Assembly: GCA_045596385.1 (NCBI GenBank)
Contig: JAZOCC010000021.1
Coordinates: 310,001 to 374,000, forward strand
Length of the DNA: 64,000 bases
Source: SIG307 sp045596385
GTDB taxonomy: Bacteria > Bacillota > Clostridia > Lachnospirales > Lachnospiraceae
Direction: 5' to 3'
Shown: positions 49,443-56,475 of the stretch, in pieces
How positions within the stretch are numbered: position 1 is the stretch's first letter
Layout of the letters: each line of letters opens with the position of its first letter
Position numbers and translations under genes: made by a program
The notes under the pieces: model-generated
What the model was told of the DNA's origin: nothing
Databases searched by the model: none
Seen by the model: only the letters and a program-made list of their open reading frames with translations

Positions 49443-50000
49443 ATGAAAACATTGATTTTCAACGGTTCTCCGCGAAAAAACGGAGACACGGTAAGTTTGC
49501 TGAACGTTTTGAAGGAGCAGTTATCGGGAGAATATAAAATTATAGATGCCTACCGCACCAACATTTCTCCGTGCTTGGACTGCCGATATTGTAAGACGCA
49601 AAGCGGATGCGCTATACAGGATGAGATGCAGGAGGTTTATGCGTATCTTATCGACTGCGACAATGTACTGATTGCATCTCCGGTGTATTTTTCCGAGCTG
49701 ACCGGGCCGATGTTATCCGTGGGAAGTCGTTTGCAGACCTACTTTTGCGGTAGATTTTTCCGTAAGGAAGAAAGCGGACTTACACCGAAGAAGGGTGCGG
49801 TGCTTCTTGTGGGCGGTGGTGACGGTAAGCCGGATAAGGCTTACGAAACCGCGAAAGTACTGTTAAAGAACATGAATTGTAAAGAAATTCATCCCCTTGT
49901 TTGTTCCCATAATACGGACCGTATACCGGCAATTGAGGATGCACAGGTAGTTGCAGGTGTGGAAGCGATTGTGAGGTTCTTTTCCGGCGCAGAAGATTAG
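49443..50000 (+). CDS. NADPH-dependent FMN reductase / flavodoxin-fold protein
   Basis: 185 residues from the ATG at 49443. The reading from 49410 adds 11 unlikely residues. The phosphate-binding loop is 'IFNGSPRKNGDTVSLLNVL', followed by 'DCRYCKTQSGCAIQDEMQ', a conserved CxxC-type motif of iron-sulfur-flavoprotein-like oxidoreductases, and 'VLIASPVYFSELTGPM'. It reduces flavins or quinones using NAD(P)H. Its presence beside an ABM-like monooxygenase may indicate a shared redox role (inference). Confidence 0.9.
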   Translation: MKTLIFNGSPRKNGDTVSLLNVLKEQLSGEYKIIDAYRTNISPCLDCRYCKTQSGCAIQDEMQEVYAYLIDCDNVLIASPVYFSELTGPMLSVGSRLQTYFCGRFFRKEESGLTPKKGAVLLVGGGDGKPDKAYETAKVLLKNMNCKEIHPLVCSHNTDRIPAIEDAQVVAGVEAIVRFFSGAED

Positions 50001-50068
50001 TGATTTTTGTGGAAAAAACGGATGATTACGAAAAAAAAGTATAGATTCGGAGAAAACGGAGAGTTAGG

Positions 50069-50560
50069 ATGAACATTGTAGTCAGAGAATATCAAGATAA
50101 TGACTTACCTGTCATGATTCGTATTTGGAATGAAGTGGTGGAAGAAGGGATTGCGTTTCCGCAGGAAGAATTCCTTGATGAAACCACCGGGACGGAATTC
50201 TTTGCATCCCAGACTTATAACGGTGTTGCGGAGGATGCCGAGTCCGGGCGTGTTCTGGGCTTATATATATTGCATCCCAACAATATCGGGCGTTGCGGAC
50301 ATATAGGAAATGCCAGCTATGCGGTAAGCAGAGAATGCCGAGGTTTGCACATTGGTGAAAAACTTGTGTCGGACAGCTTGTCACAGGCAAAGGCACATGG
50401 CTTTGGTGTGATGCAGTTTAATGCGGTGGTTGCATCAAATATTCATGCCAGACACTTGTACGAACGTCTGGGGTTTGTACAGCTTGGTACGATTCCGAAG
50501 GGCTTTCGGATGAAGGACGGGTATTATGAGGATATTTGTCCGTATTATCATGAACTGTAA
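50069..50560 (+). CDS. GNAT acetyltransferase (phosphinothricin-like)
   Basis: 163 residues, 'MNIVVREYQDNDLPVMIRIW' at the N terminus, 'VSRECRGLHIGEKLVSDSLS' as the acetyl-CoA loop and 'VVASNIHARHLYERLGFVQL' as motif B. The layout is like Pat/Bar-type GNATs, but resistance is not implied. The substrate is unknown. ATG at 50069. Confidence 0.9.
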   Translation: MNIVVREYQDNDLPVMIRIWNEVVEEGIAFPQEEFLDETTGTEFFASQTYNGVAEDAESGRVLGLYILHPNNIGRCGHIGNASYAVSRECRGLHIGEKLVSDSLSQAKAHGFGVMQFNAVVASNIHARHLYERLGFVQLGTIPKGFRMKDGYYEDICPYYHEL

Positions 50561-50626
50561 TGATATGCAGCGCAGAAAGGCATGTATGAGTCTACATAGA
50601 GATAGAAAAGTAAAAGAGGAGAAACC

Positions 50627-51046
50627 ATGACACAGGTCAGATTTTACGATACCGTGGATGATGCACTTCTTAAATTTGCGGTTATCATCACGAAATGTGC
50701 CGGGAAATGGGTGTTCTGTAAGCATAAGGACAGAACTACTTACGAGGTTCCGGGCGGTCACAGAGAAGCAGGGGAGTCCATTGAAGAGACCGCAAAGAGG
50801 GAACTTTACGAAGAAACCGGAGCAACGGAGTATGAGATAACGCCGGTTTGTGTTTACTCCGTGCAAAAAGACAGTGGACAAGAAACCTTTGGAATGTTAT
50901 ACTATGCCGAGGTGACTTTTTTTGAAGAAGAACTTCACAGTGAGATTGAGAAGATAGTTTTGTCTGAGAACTTGCCGAAAAATTGGACTTATCCGGATAT
51001 TCAGCCGAAGTTGATGGAGGAAGCCGAAAGGCGTGGGGTTCTTTGA
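50627..51046 (+). CDS. Nudix hydrolase
   Basis: 139 residues. The Nudix box is complete: 'GGHREAGESIEETAKRELYE' followed by ETGA (G-x5-E-x7-RELxEExG). 'KHKDRTTYEVPGG' leads into it. It hydrolyses a nucleoside diphosphate linked to another moiety; MutT-like 8-oxo-dGTP and other substrates are possible. AGAGGAG lies upstream of the ATG. It is the last gene of the accessory run, and a 459-base spacer follows. Confidence 0.92.
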   Translation: MTQVRFYDTVDDALLKFAVIITKCAGKWVFCKHKDRTTYEVPGGHREAGESIEETAKRELYEETGATEYEITPVCVYSVQKDSGQETFGMLYYAEVTFFEEELHSEIEKIVLSENLPKNWTYPDIQPKLMEEAERRGVL

Positions 51047-51082
51047 TGGAAGGATACCTATTAAAACTTTGAAAATAATGAA

Positions 51083-51115
51083 TGGTCGGGTATGTTTTGC
51101 ACAGTCCCCCGACCA
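51083..51115. other. hairpin after the Nudix gene
   Basis: TGGTCGGG (51083-51090) pairs perfectly with CCCGACCA (51108-51115) with a 17-base loop and no U-tract. It may be a partial terminator or the edge of an inserted or decayed segment. Confidence 0.4.
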
Positions 51116-51120
51116 AATGA

Positions 51121-51381
51121 CTTAAAGAACGAAATAGTAGGGTCAAAATTCAAGAGATAAACCGACTAGAACAGAAAATATCAGATTTAGTAGGAACAAA
51201 GAAGAAGAAATCAACCGACTAAAGAAGGCAAACAGTCAATCAGTCGGGTGAAAGTACCGAAGAGTACCCGAGAAAACATATAAAAAAGCAGTTTAGTTGG
51301 GACGATGGGAAGAAATATACCCAACCGATTCTTGAAAAGGATAATTTAGTTGGGATAGAGGTAAAGAACAGCCCCGATTAA
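51121..51381 (+). pseudogene. probable remnant of a coiled-coil protein gene
   Basis: In the frame of position 51121 the sequence is open to a TAA at 51379-51381, apart from a single TAA at 51220. Fragments look like protein: 'QEINRLEQKISDLVG' before the stop, and 'FSWDDGKKYTQPILEKDNLV' after it. A third frame gives 'KEEEINRLKKANSQS', as if the coiled coil continued across frameshifts. No start, ribosome-binding site or intact ORF remains. The rest of 51047-51505 is AT-rich spacer without recognisable features. The A-rich composition alone could create open frames. Confidence 0.35.
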
Positions 51382-51505
51382 TAATTTAAATCAGGTGATT
51401 GGTCGGATTTTCAACATCAAATTACATTGATTTCTTTCATTAAAGCAAAAACGAAACATAAATTAATTATGTAAACTAAACATTATACACAGGAGTGACA
51501 TTACC

Positions 51506-52792
51506 ATGAACGATTATTTAAGATTGATGTACAAGGACTGCAAAATCGATGACAAGGTATTTGATTTATGCAACGAAGTGGAAGAGTCCTTAAAGGAGCG
51601 TTTTCAGGCCATTGACGAGGTGGCGGAGTACAACCAGTTAAAGGTGCTGGCGGCTATGCGGAAAAATAAGGTGTCCGATACCCACTTTAACGATTCTACG
51701 GGCTACGGCTATGATGATCTCGGCAGAGATACCTTAGAGGATGTGTACGCGGATGTATTCCATACGGAAAGTGCTCTGGTGCGCCCGAATCTGGTGTCCG
51801 GTACCCATGCACTGACCATTGCATTGTCGGCGAACCTCCGGCCGGGAGATGAGATTTTATCTCCGACGGGGAAACCGTATGATACCTTAGAGGGGGTCAT
51901 CGGTATTCGTGAGACCAAGGGTTCCCTTGCGGAGTACGGCATTACCTACAAGCAGGTGGATTTGTTGCCGAACGGCAATTTTGATTTTGACAAGATTAAG
52001 GAAGCTATTAATGAAAAGACGAAGCTCATCGCTATTCAGCGTTCCAAGGGCTATCAGACCAGACCGACCTTATCCGCGGGCAGAATCGGTGTGCTGATTT
52101 CTTATATCAAGATGGTAAAGCCGGATGTGATTTGTATGGTGGACAACTGTTACGGCGAGTTTGTTGAAGTCATTGAGCCGACGGATGTGGGAGCGGACCT
52201 TTGTGTAGGGTCTCTTATTAAGAATCCGGGAGGCGGACTGGCTCCGATCGGTGGTTATATCGTCGGTAAGAAGGAGTATGTAGACAACTGTGCGTACCGT
52301 TTGACCGCACCGGGCCTGGGCAAAGAGGTAGGCGCAAGCCTCGGGCTCAACCGTTCCTTCTTCCAGGGACTTTTCATGGCACCGACGGTGGTTGCCGGAG
52401 CGCTTAAAGGTGCGATTTATGCGGCAAATATCTATGAGAAGCTTGGTTTTAAGTGTGTTCCGCGAGGAAAAGAAGATCGTTTCGATATTATTCAGGCGGT
52501 GACGTTGGAAAGCCGTGAAGCAATGCTTGCATTTTGTCACGGTATTCAGGAGGCTGCGCCGGTGGACAGCTATGTAGTGCCGGAGCCGTGGGCAATGCCG
52601 GGCTATCACGACGATGTGATTATGGCGGCGGGAGCCTTTATTCAGGGAGCTTCCATCGAGCTTTCTGCGGACGGACCGGTGGCGGAGCCGTACAATGTGT
52701 ACTTCCAGGGCGGCTTAACCTGGTACCATGCAAAGTTCGGTATTATGAATTCCGTGCAGAAGCTGTATGAAAAGGGCCTTATTCTCAAGTAG
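51506..52792 (+). CDS. ynbB: PLP-dependent methionine gamma-lyase family protein (YnbB, 'aluminum resistance' family)
   Basis: 428 residues. The PLP fold type I is indicated by 'VSGTHALTIALSANLRPGDE', 'VICMVDNCYGEFVEV' (Asp binding the PLP ring) and 'GSLIKNPGGGLAPIGGYIVG' with the Schiff-base Lys. 'GYGYDDLGRDTLEDVYADVF' is characteristic of this family (cystathionine/methionine gamma-lyase-like, formerly aluminum resistance). The substrate is unknown. It usually follows miaA in Firmicutes, and here 5.1 kb of accessory genes separates them. AGGAGTG lies upstream of the ATG. Confidence 0.9.
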   Translation: MNDYLRLMYKDCKIDDKVFDLCNEVEESLKERFQAIDEVAEYNQLKVLAAMRKNKVSDTHFNDSTGYGYDDLGRDTLEDVYADVFHTESALVRPNLVSGTHALTIALSANLRPGDEILSPTGKPYDTLEGVIGIRETKGSLAEYGITYKQVDLLPNGNFDFDKIKEAINEKTKLIAIQRSKGYQTRPTLSAGRIGVLISYIKMVKPDVICMVDNCYGEFVEVIEPTDVGADLCVGSLIKNPGGGLAPIGGYIVGKKEYVDNCAYRLTAPGLGKEVGASLGLNRSFFQGLFMAPTVVAGALKGAIYAANIYEKLGFKCVPRGKEDRFDIIQAVTLESREAMLAFCHGIQEAAPVDSYVVPEPWAMPGYHDDVIMAAGAFIQGASIELSADGPVAEPYNVYFQGGLTWYHAKFGIMNSVQKLYEKGLILK

Positions 52793-52826
52793 TACAGGGA
52801 ATAGAACAAAAATACAAAGGCGAAAG

Positions 52827-52853
52827 GGCGGCACTTCCGAAAGGATGGCCGCC
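52827..52853 (+). terminator. GC-rich hairpin after ynbB
   Basis: GGCGGC (52827-52832) pairs with GCCGCC (52848-52853), with an inner TTCC/AGGA-like stem. There is no U-tract on the + strand, so it is a weak terminator candidate or a leader/processing structure. Confidence 0.4.
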
Positions 52854-52866
52854 TATTAAAAAGTGG

Positions 52867-52895
52867 TTGAACAAATATTCGATTTGTGCTATAAT
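52867..52895 (+). promoter_or_regulatory. extended -10 promoter for DUF4321-radC
   Basis: TTGAAC (52867-52872), a 17-base spacer and TATAAT (52890-52895) with TGn at 52887-52889. Confidence 0.8.
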
Positions 52896-52931
52896 ACAAG
52901 CAGGGTGAATTTTAGGAAAAGGGGGATTTTT

Positions 52932-53198
52932 ATGAAGACCGGAAAAGCTTGGGTGTTACTTCTGTTATTGTTGTGCGGTGTGGTAATCGGCGGCTTTTTG
53001 GGATATCTGACGAAGGATATTTCCTGGCTGTCCTGGCTGGATTACGGTATGACCTTTGGTCTGGGAACCGATGCGGGGACCGGGGCATTTGTACTGAATC
53101 TTGGTGTGATTACGCTGACCTTCGGTTTATCCATTAAGATTTCCATTGCCAGCATTATCGGCGTAGTGATTGCGTTTTTTGTATACAGAAAGCTTTAA
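52932..53198 (+). CDS. DUF4321 membrane protein
   Basis: 88 residues from the ATG at 52932, with AAAGGGGG upstream. A longer frame from 52863 overlaps the promoter and is rejected. Two or three hydrophobic segments: about 4-26 ('AWVLLLLLLCGVVIGGFLGY') and about 52-85 ('GVITLTFGLSIKISIASIIG'). The size, and the GxxxG-containing first segment followed by 'DISWLSWLDYG', fit DUF4321, found before radC/mreB in Clostridia. Function unknown. Confidence 0.8.
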   Translation: MKTGKAWVLLLLLLCGVVIGGFLGYLTKDISWLSWLDYGMTFGLGTDAGTGAFVLNLGVITLTFGLSIKISIASIIGVVIAFFVYRKL

Positions 53199-53205
53199 TT
53201 TTCGG

Positions 53206-53230
53206 GTCCTTTTCGCAAGAGAAGGAGGAC
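53206..53230 (+). promoter_or_regulatory. hairpin sequestering the radC Shine-Dalgarno
   Basis: GTCCTTTTC (53206-53214), a GCAA tetraloop and GAGAAGGAGGAC (53219-53230) fold with a short internal bulge, burying AAGGAGG, the radC ribosome-binding site, one base before the ATG at 53232. Confidence 0.45.
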
Positions 53231-53231
53231 T

Positions 53232-53930
53232 ATGAGTCAGTATTTAACGGTAAAAGAGCTTCCGGAGTCCGAGCGTCCGTACGAGAAGTGCGAGCGTTTC
53301 GGTCCGGAGGTATTATCGGATGCGGAGCTTTTGGCGGTGATTATCCGCTCCGGTACAAAGAAAGAACGGGCGGTAGATCTGGCGGTTCGTGTGCTAAACC
53401 GGCCCGGCGCGAAGAAAGGGCTGTCTGCCCTTTATTACTATTCCCGGCAGGAACTTCAGAAAATCAAAGGAATCGGCAAGGTAAAGTCGATTCAGCTTTG
53501 CTGTGTGGCGGAACTGGCAAAACGGATGCATATGGCGGAAGATGAGGAAAAGCAGTCCTTTCATTCACCGGAAAGTATTGCGAATGCCTATATGGAGCGG
53601 ATGCGGCATCGCAGGACGGAAGAAATCATTCTCTTGATGTTGGATACCAAGGGGCGAAAGATTGCCGATGAGGTGATTTCCAAGGGTACTGTAAATATGG
53701 CGGTACTGGAGCCGAGAGAGGTGCTTTGCACAGCACTCAGGTATGAAGCTGTATTTTTAATTTTACTTCACAATCATCCCAGCGGGATACCGATGCCCAG
53801 CGATGCGGATATTTCCGTTACGCGAAATCTTGCAAAAGCCTGTGAAATCGTGGGGATTGAGCTGCGTGACCATATCGTGATCGGGGATAATTGCTACCTC
53901 AGCATGATGGAAAAAGGGATATTAGAGTGA
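53232..53930 (+). CDS. radC: RadC family JAB-domain protein
   Basis: 232 residues. N-terminal helix-hairpin-helix region ('RQELQKIKGIGKVKSIQLCC', about 76-95). The C-terminal JAMM/MPN domain carries 'LLHNHPSGIPMPSDADISVT' (H-x-HPSG-x8-D) with the upstream Glu in 'RTEEIILLMLD'. RadC is named for DNA repair, but its role is disputed. It precedes mreB, an arrangement conserved widely in Firmicutes. Confidence 0.95.
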   Translation: MSQYLTVKELPESERPYEKCERFGPEVLSDAELLAVIIRSGTKKERAVDLAVRVLNRPGAKKGLSALYYYSRQELQKIKGIGKVKSIQLCCVAELAKRMHMAEDEEKQSFHSPESIANAYMERMRHRRTEEIILLMLDTKGRKIADEVISKGTVNMAVLEPREVLCTALRYEAVFLILLHNHPSGIPMPSDADISVTRNLAKACEIVGIELRDHIVIGDNCYLSMMEKGILE

Positions 53931-53960
53931 GATTTGTCATAATATAGGACAAATAAATTA

Positions 53961-53989
53961 TTGAAATAAATAGGAAAAAGTGGTACACT
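53961..53989 (+). promoter_or_regulatory. extended -10 promoter for mreB operon
   Basis: TTGAAA (53961-53966), a 17-base spacer and TACACT (53984-53989) with TGG at 53981-53983. Transcription should start around 53996, downstream of the ATG at 53990, which excludes that ATG as the mreB start. Confidence 0.75.
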
Positions 53990-54031
53990 ATGATAGAATA
54001 TAGAAATACTATGCGAAGGGAGATTGGAAAG

Positions 54032-55063
54032 TTGTCATCAAAAGTTTTTGCCATAGATTTTGGTACAAGTATGTTAAAGATTTACAAGAAAAACGAAGGT
54101 GTCATTTTCGACGAAAAGAATGTAGTTGCCATCTGTGACGGAGCCGTTAAGGCCATCGGTGATGAAGCATTCGAAATGTACGGCAGAACGCCGGATAATT
54201 TCGAAGTGACCTTCCCGGTAAAGTACGGCGTTATTGCAGATTTTGCCAATATGTTGTCGATGTTAAACGCATCACTGGATTCCATTGCGGACAAGCACGG
54301 AAAGGTAAACGGTGCGGAGTTTATCGTAGCCATTCCGAGTGATATCAGCGAGGTAGAGTGTCGTGCGTTCTATGACCTTTTATGGAGCTCTTCCGCGAAG
54401 CCGAAGAAGGACAAGGTACGTGCGGTGCACAAGCCGGTAGCGAATGCCATCGGTGCGGGACTTGAGGTTATGACCGCCAACGGTATTATGGTGGTGGATA
54501 TCGGCGCGGAGACCACCGAGATTGCGGTAATGGCTCTCGGCGGTATCGTAAACAGCAAGAAGGTAAACATCGGCGGTACCCGTCTGGATGATACGATTAT
54601 TACCAATGTAAAGAAGAGATATAACCTCATTATCGGTAGCAAGACCGCAGAGCTCATTAAGAAGGAGCTTTCCTGTGCCCTTCCGCCGAAGGAGGTAAAG
54701 ACGCTCCGTGTCTACGGGCGTGATGTGATGTCGGGGCTTCCGACCGAGGCAGAGATTGACTCCGCATTTGTATATGAGTCCATTGCCGAGCATCTGCAGT
54801 CTATTGTGGATGCGGTAAAGGTGATTTTAGAGAAGACTCCGCCGGAGATTGCATCCGACATTTTGGATACCGGTATTTATTTAACGGGCGGTTCCGCAAA
54901 TATTAAGGATTTGGACAAGCTGTTCGCCCAGGAGACGGAGCTGGATATTCATATTTGTGAGAATTCCGCCAATACGGTTGTAGTAGGCTTAGGTAAGATT
55001 TTGGAGAACGGTAAGTTCAGTGATTTGCGCTTGACCTTGGACAAGATGGCAAACGGAGGTTGA
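54032..55063 (+). CDS. mreB: rod-shape-determining protein MreB
   Basis: 343 residues from TTG at 54032. This start has GGGAG 9 bases upstream (54018-54022) and gives 'MSSKVFAIDFGTSMLKIYKK', the normal MreB N terminus. The in-frame ATGs at 53990 and 54011 lie before or too near the predicted transcription start. Phosphate 1 is 'AIDFGTSMLKIYKK' (usually IDLGTANT), phosphate 2 'GIMVVDIGAETTEIAVMALG' and the adenosine motif 'IYLTGGSANIKDLDKLF'. MreB filaments guide cell-wall synthesis during elongation. The phosphate-1 loop is divergent (GTSML), suggesting an MreB variant, but the rest is canonical. Confidence 0.93.
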   Translation: MSSKVFAIDFGTSMLKIYKKNEGVIFDEKNVVAICDGAVKAIGDEAFEMYGRTPDNFEVTFPVKYGVIADFANMLSMLNASLDSIADKHGKVNGAEFIVAIPSDISEVECRAFYDLLWSSSAKPKKDKVRAVHKPVANAIGAGLEVMTANGIMVVDIGAETTEIAVMALGGIVNSKKVNIGGTRLDDTIITNVKKRYNLIIGSKTAELIKKELSCALPPKEVKTLRVYGRDVMSGLPTEAEIDSAFVYESIAEHLQSIVDAVKVILEKTPPEIASDILDTGIYLTGGSANIKDLDKLFAQETELDIHICENSANTVVVGLGKILENGKFSDLRLTLDKMANGG

Positions 55064-55069
55064 TAGAGA

Positions 55070-55942
55070 ATGAAACGTCGCAGAAGGAGAAGACGGAGCG
55101 ACTTTGAGTTCAATCCGAAGTATTTATGGATATTCTGCATCATTCTTTGCGTCGTGCTTATGTTTGTATCCTATCGTTTTCCGGAGCGCTTTGCAGGTGT
55201 GAAGACCTTTGCGGGTAATGTAATGGCTCCGATGCAACGGGGCATCAACACCGTAGGCCGAGGGATTTCCGACAAGCTGGAAGCCTTTCGTAGTGTGAAG
55301 GCATTGCGGGCGGAGAATAAGGCGTTAAAGGAACGGATTGAGGAACTTACCGCCACGAACCAGACGCTGACGCAGGACAAGTATGAACTGGACGGGTTAC
55401 GTCGTTTGTATGAGCTGGATGCCAAGTATATGGATTATGAAAAGGTTGCGGCCCGGGTCATTGCAAGTGATACCAATAACTGGTTTTACAGCTTTATCGT
55501 AGATAAAGGCAGTGAGGACGGTATTAAAGTCGGTATGAATGTTATGGCAGGAAACGGTTTGGTCGGTATTGTGTCCGAAACAGGGAAGAATTGGTCCAGA
55601 ATCCGTTCGATTATCGACGACAACTGCAACGTCAGCGGTATGTCCATAGAAACGCAGGATACTTGTATTGTATCCGGTGATTTAAAATTGATGAAAGAAC
55701 AAGGCATGATTCGTGTGGAAATGATTTCCATGGATGCGGCCTTTCAGAATGATTATGAAATTGTAACGTCACATATCAGCGATAAATATCTACAGGGTAT
55801 TTTAATCGGATATATTCAGGATATCGAGGTGGATTCCAGCAAAATGACCAAAACGGCGTATCTGATTCCGGCGGTGGACTTTAAACGTCTGGATGAAGTA
55901 TTGATTGTGACAGAGTTAAAGGAAGCTTATGATTTCAAATAG
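55070..55942 (+). CDS. mreC: rod-shape-determining protein MreC
   Basis: 290 residues. A strongly basic cytoplasmic start ('MKRRRRRRRSD'), one membrane segment (about 18-36), a coiled coil (about 75-110, 'ENKALKERIEELTATNQTL') and a beta-barrel domain with 'VIASDTNNWFYSFIVDKGSE' and 'NGLVGIVSETGKNWSRIRSI'. MreC links MreB to the outside enzymes PBP2 and RodA. It is 6 bases after mreB. Confidence 0.95.
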   Translation: MKRRRRRRRSDFEFNPKYLWIFCIILCVVLMFVSYRFPERFAGVKTFAGNVMAPMQRGINTVGRGISDKLEAFRSVKALRAENKALKERIEELTATNQTLTQDKYELDGLRRLYELDAKYMDYEKVAARVIASDTNNWFYSFIVDKGSEDGIKVGMNVMAGNGLVGIVSETGKNWSRIRSIIDDNCNVSGMSIETQDTCIVSGDLKLMKEQGMIRVEMISMDAAFQNDYEIVTSHISDKYLQGILIGYIQDIEVDSSKMTKTAYLIPAVDFKRLDEVLIVTELKEAYDFK

Positions 55943-55965
55943 ATTGATCGGAAAGGGACGATAAC

Positions 55966-56472
55966 TTGATTCGCGTAATTCTTGTTTTTATAGAGTTAAT
56001 TCTGTGCTTTTTATTGCAAAGTACGGTAATGCCTGCGATATCGTTGGCGGGTGTCGTTCCTGATTTACTGTTGATTCTTGTGATTACGGTGGCATATACA
56101 AGGGGACGCATTCCGGGGATGCTTACCGGCTTTGCTGCAGGTCTGCTTACGGATGTCTGCTTTAACGACATGGTAGGCCTGTGTGCTTTATTTTACTTAT
56201 GTATCGGCTATATTGCCGGTTATTCTCAGAAAATATATGATGAACGGGACTATACACTTCCGTTGCTGATGATTCTGGCGGGTGAGTTCTTGTACTCTTT
56301 TGCGTACTATGTTGCGTATTTCCTGCTTCGCAGCAGAACGGAGTTCGGATATTATTTTGTACATCTGATTCTTCCTCGTATGGTGTATACCGTTCTGGCA
56401 GCCGTCTTGTTGTATCCGTTGTTTCACTGGATTCACCGGCTGATGTTGCGTTTGGTGGAAAAGGAGGAGTAG
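55966..56472 (+). CDS. mreD: rod-shape-determining protein MreD
   Basis: 168 residues with about five membrane segments. It starts with TTG at 55966 ('MIRVILVFIELILCFLLQST'), GGGAC upstream. 'PDLLLILVITVAYTRGRIPG' and 'GFAAGLLTDVCFNDMVGLCA' are the typical MreD pattern. It is part of the elongasome, between mreC and pbp2. The spacing to pbp2 is 3 bases. Confidence 0.9.
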   Translation: MIRVILVFIELILCFLLQSTVMPAISLAGVVPDLLLILVITVAYTRGRIPGMLTGFAAGLLTDVCFNDMVGLCALFYLCIGYIAGYSQKIYDERDYTLPLLMILAGEFLYSFAYYVAYFLLRSRTEFGYYFVHLILPRMVYTVLAAVLLYPLFHWIHRLMLRLVEKEE

Positions 56473-56475
56473 TAC

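Noticed and set aside
39048..51046. Integron-like cassette array, because of many small enzymes (GNAT, Nudix, APH-like)
   Set aside because: I compared the intergenic spacers and found no shared attC-like palindromes and no integrase, and several genes overlap each other.
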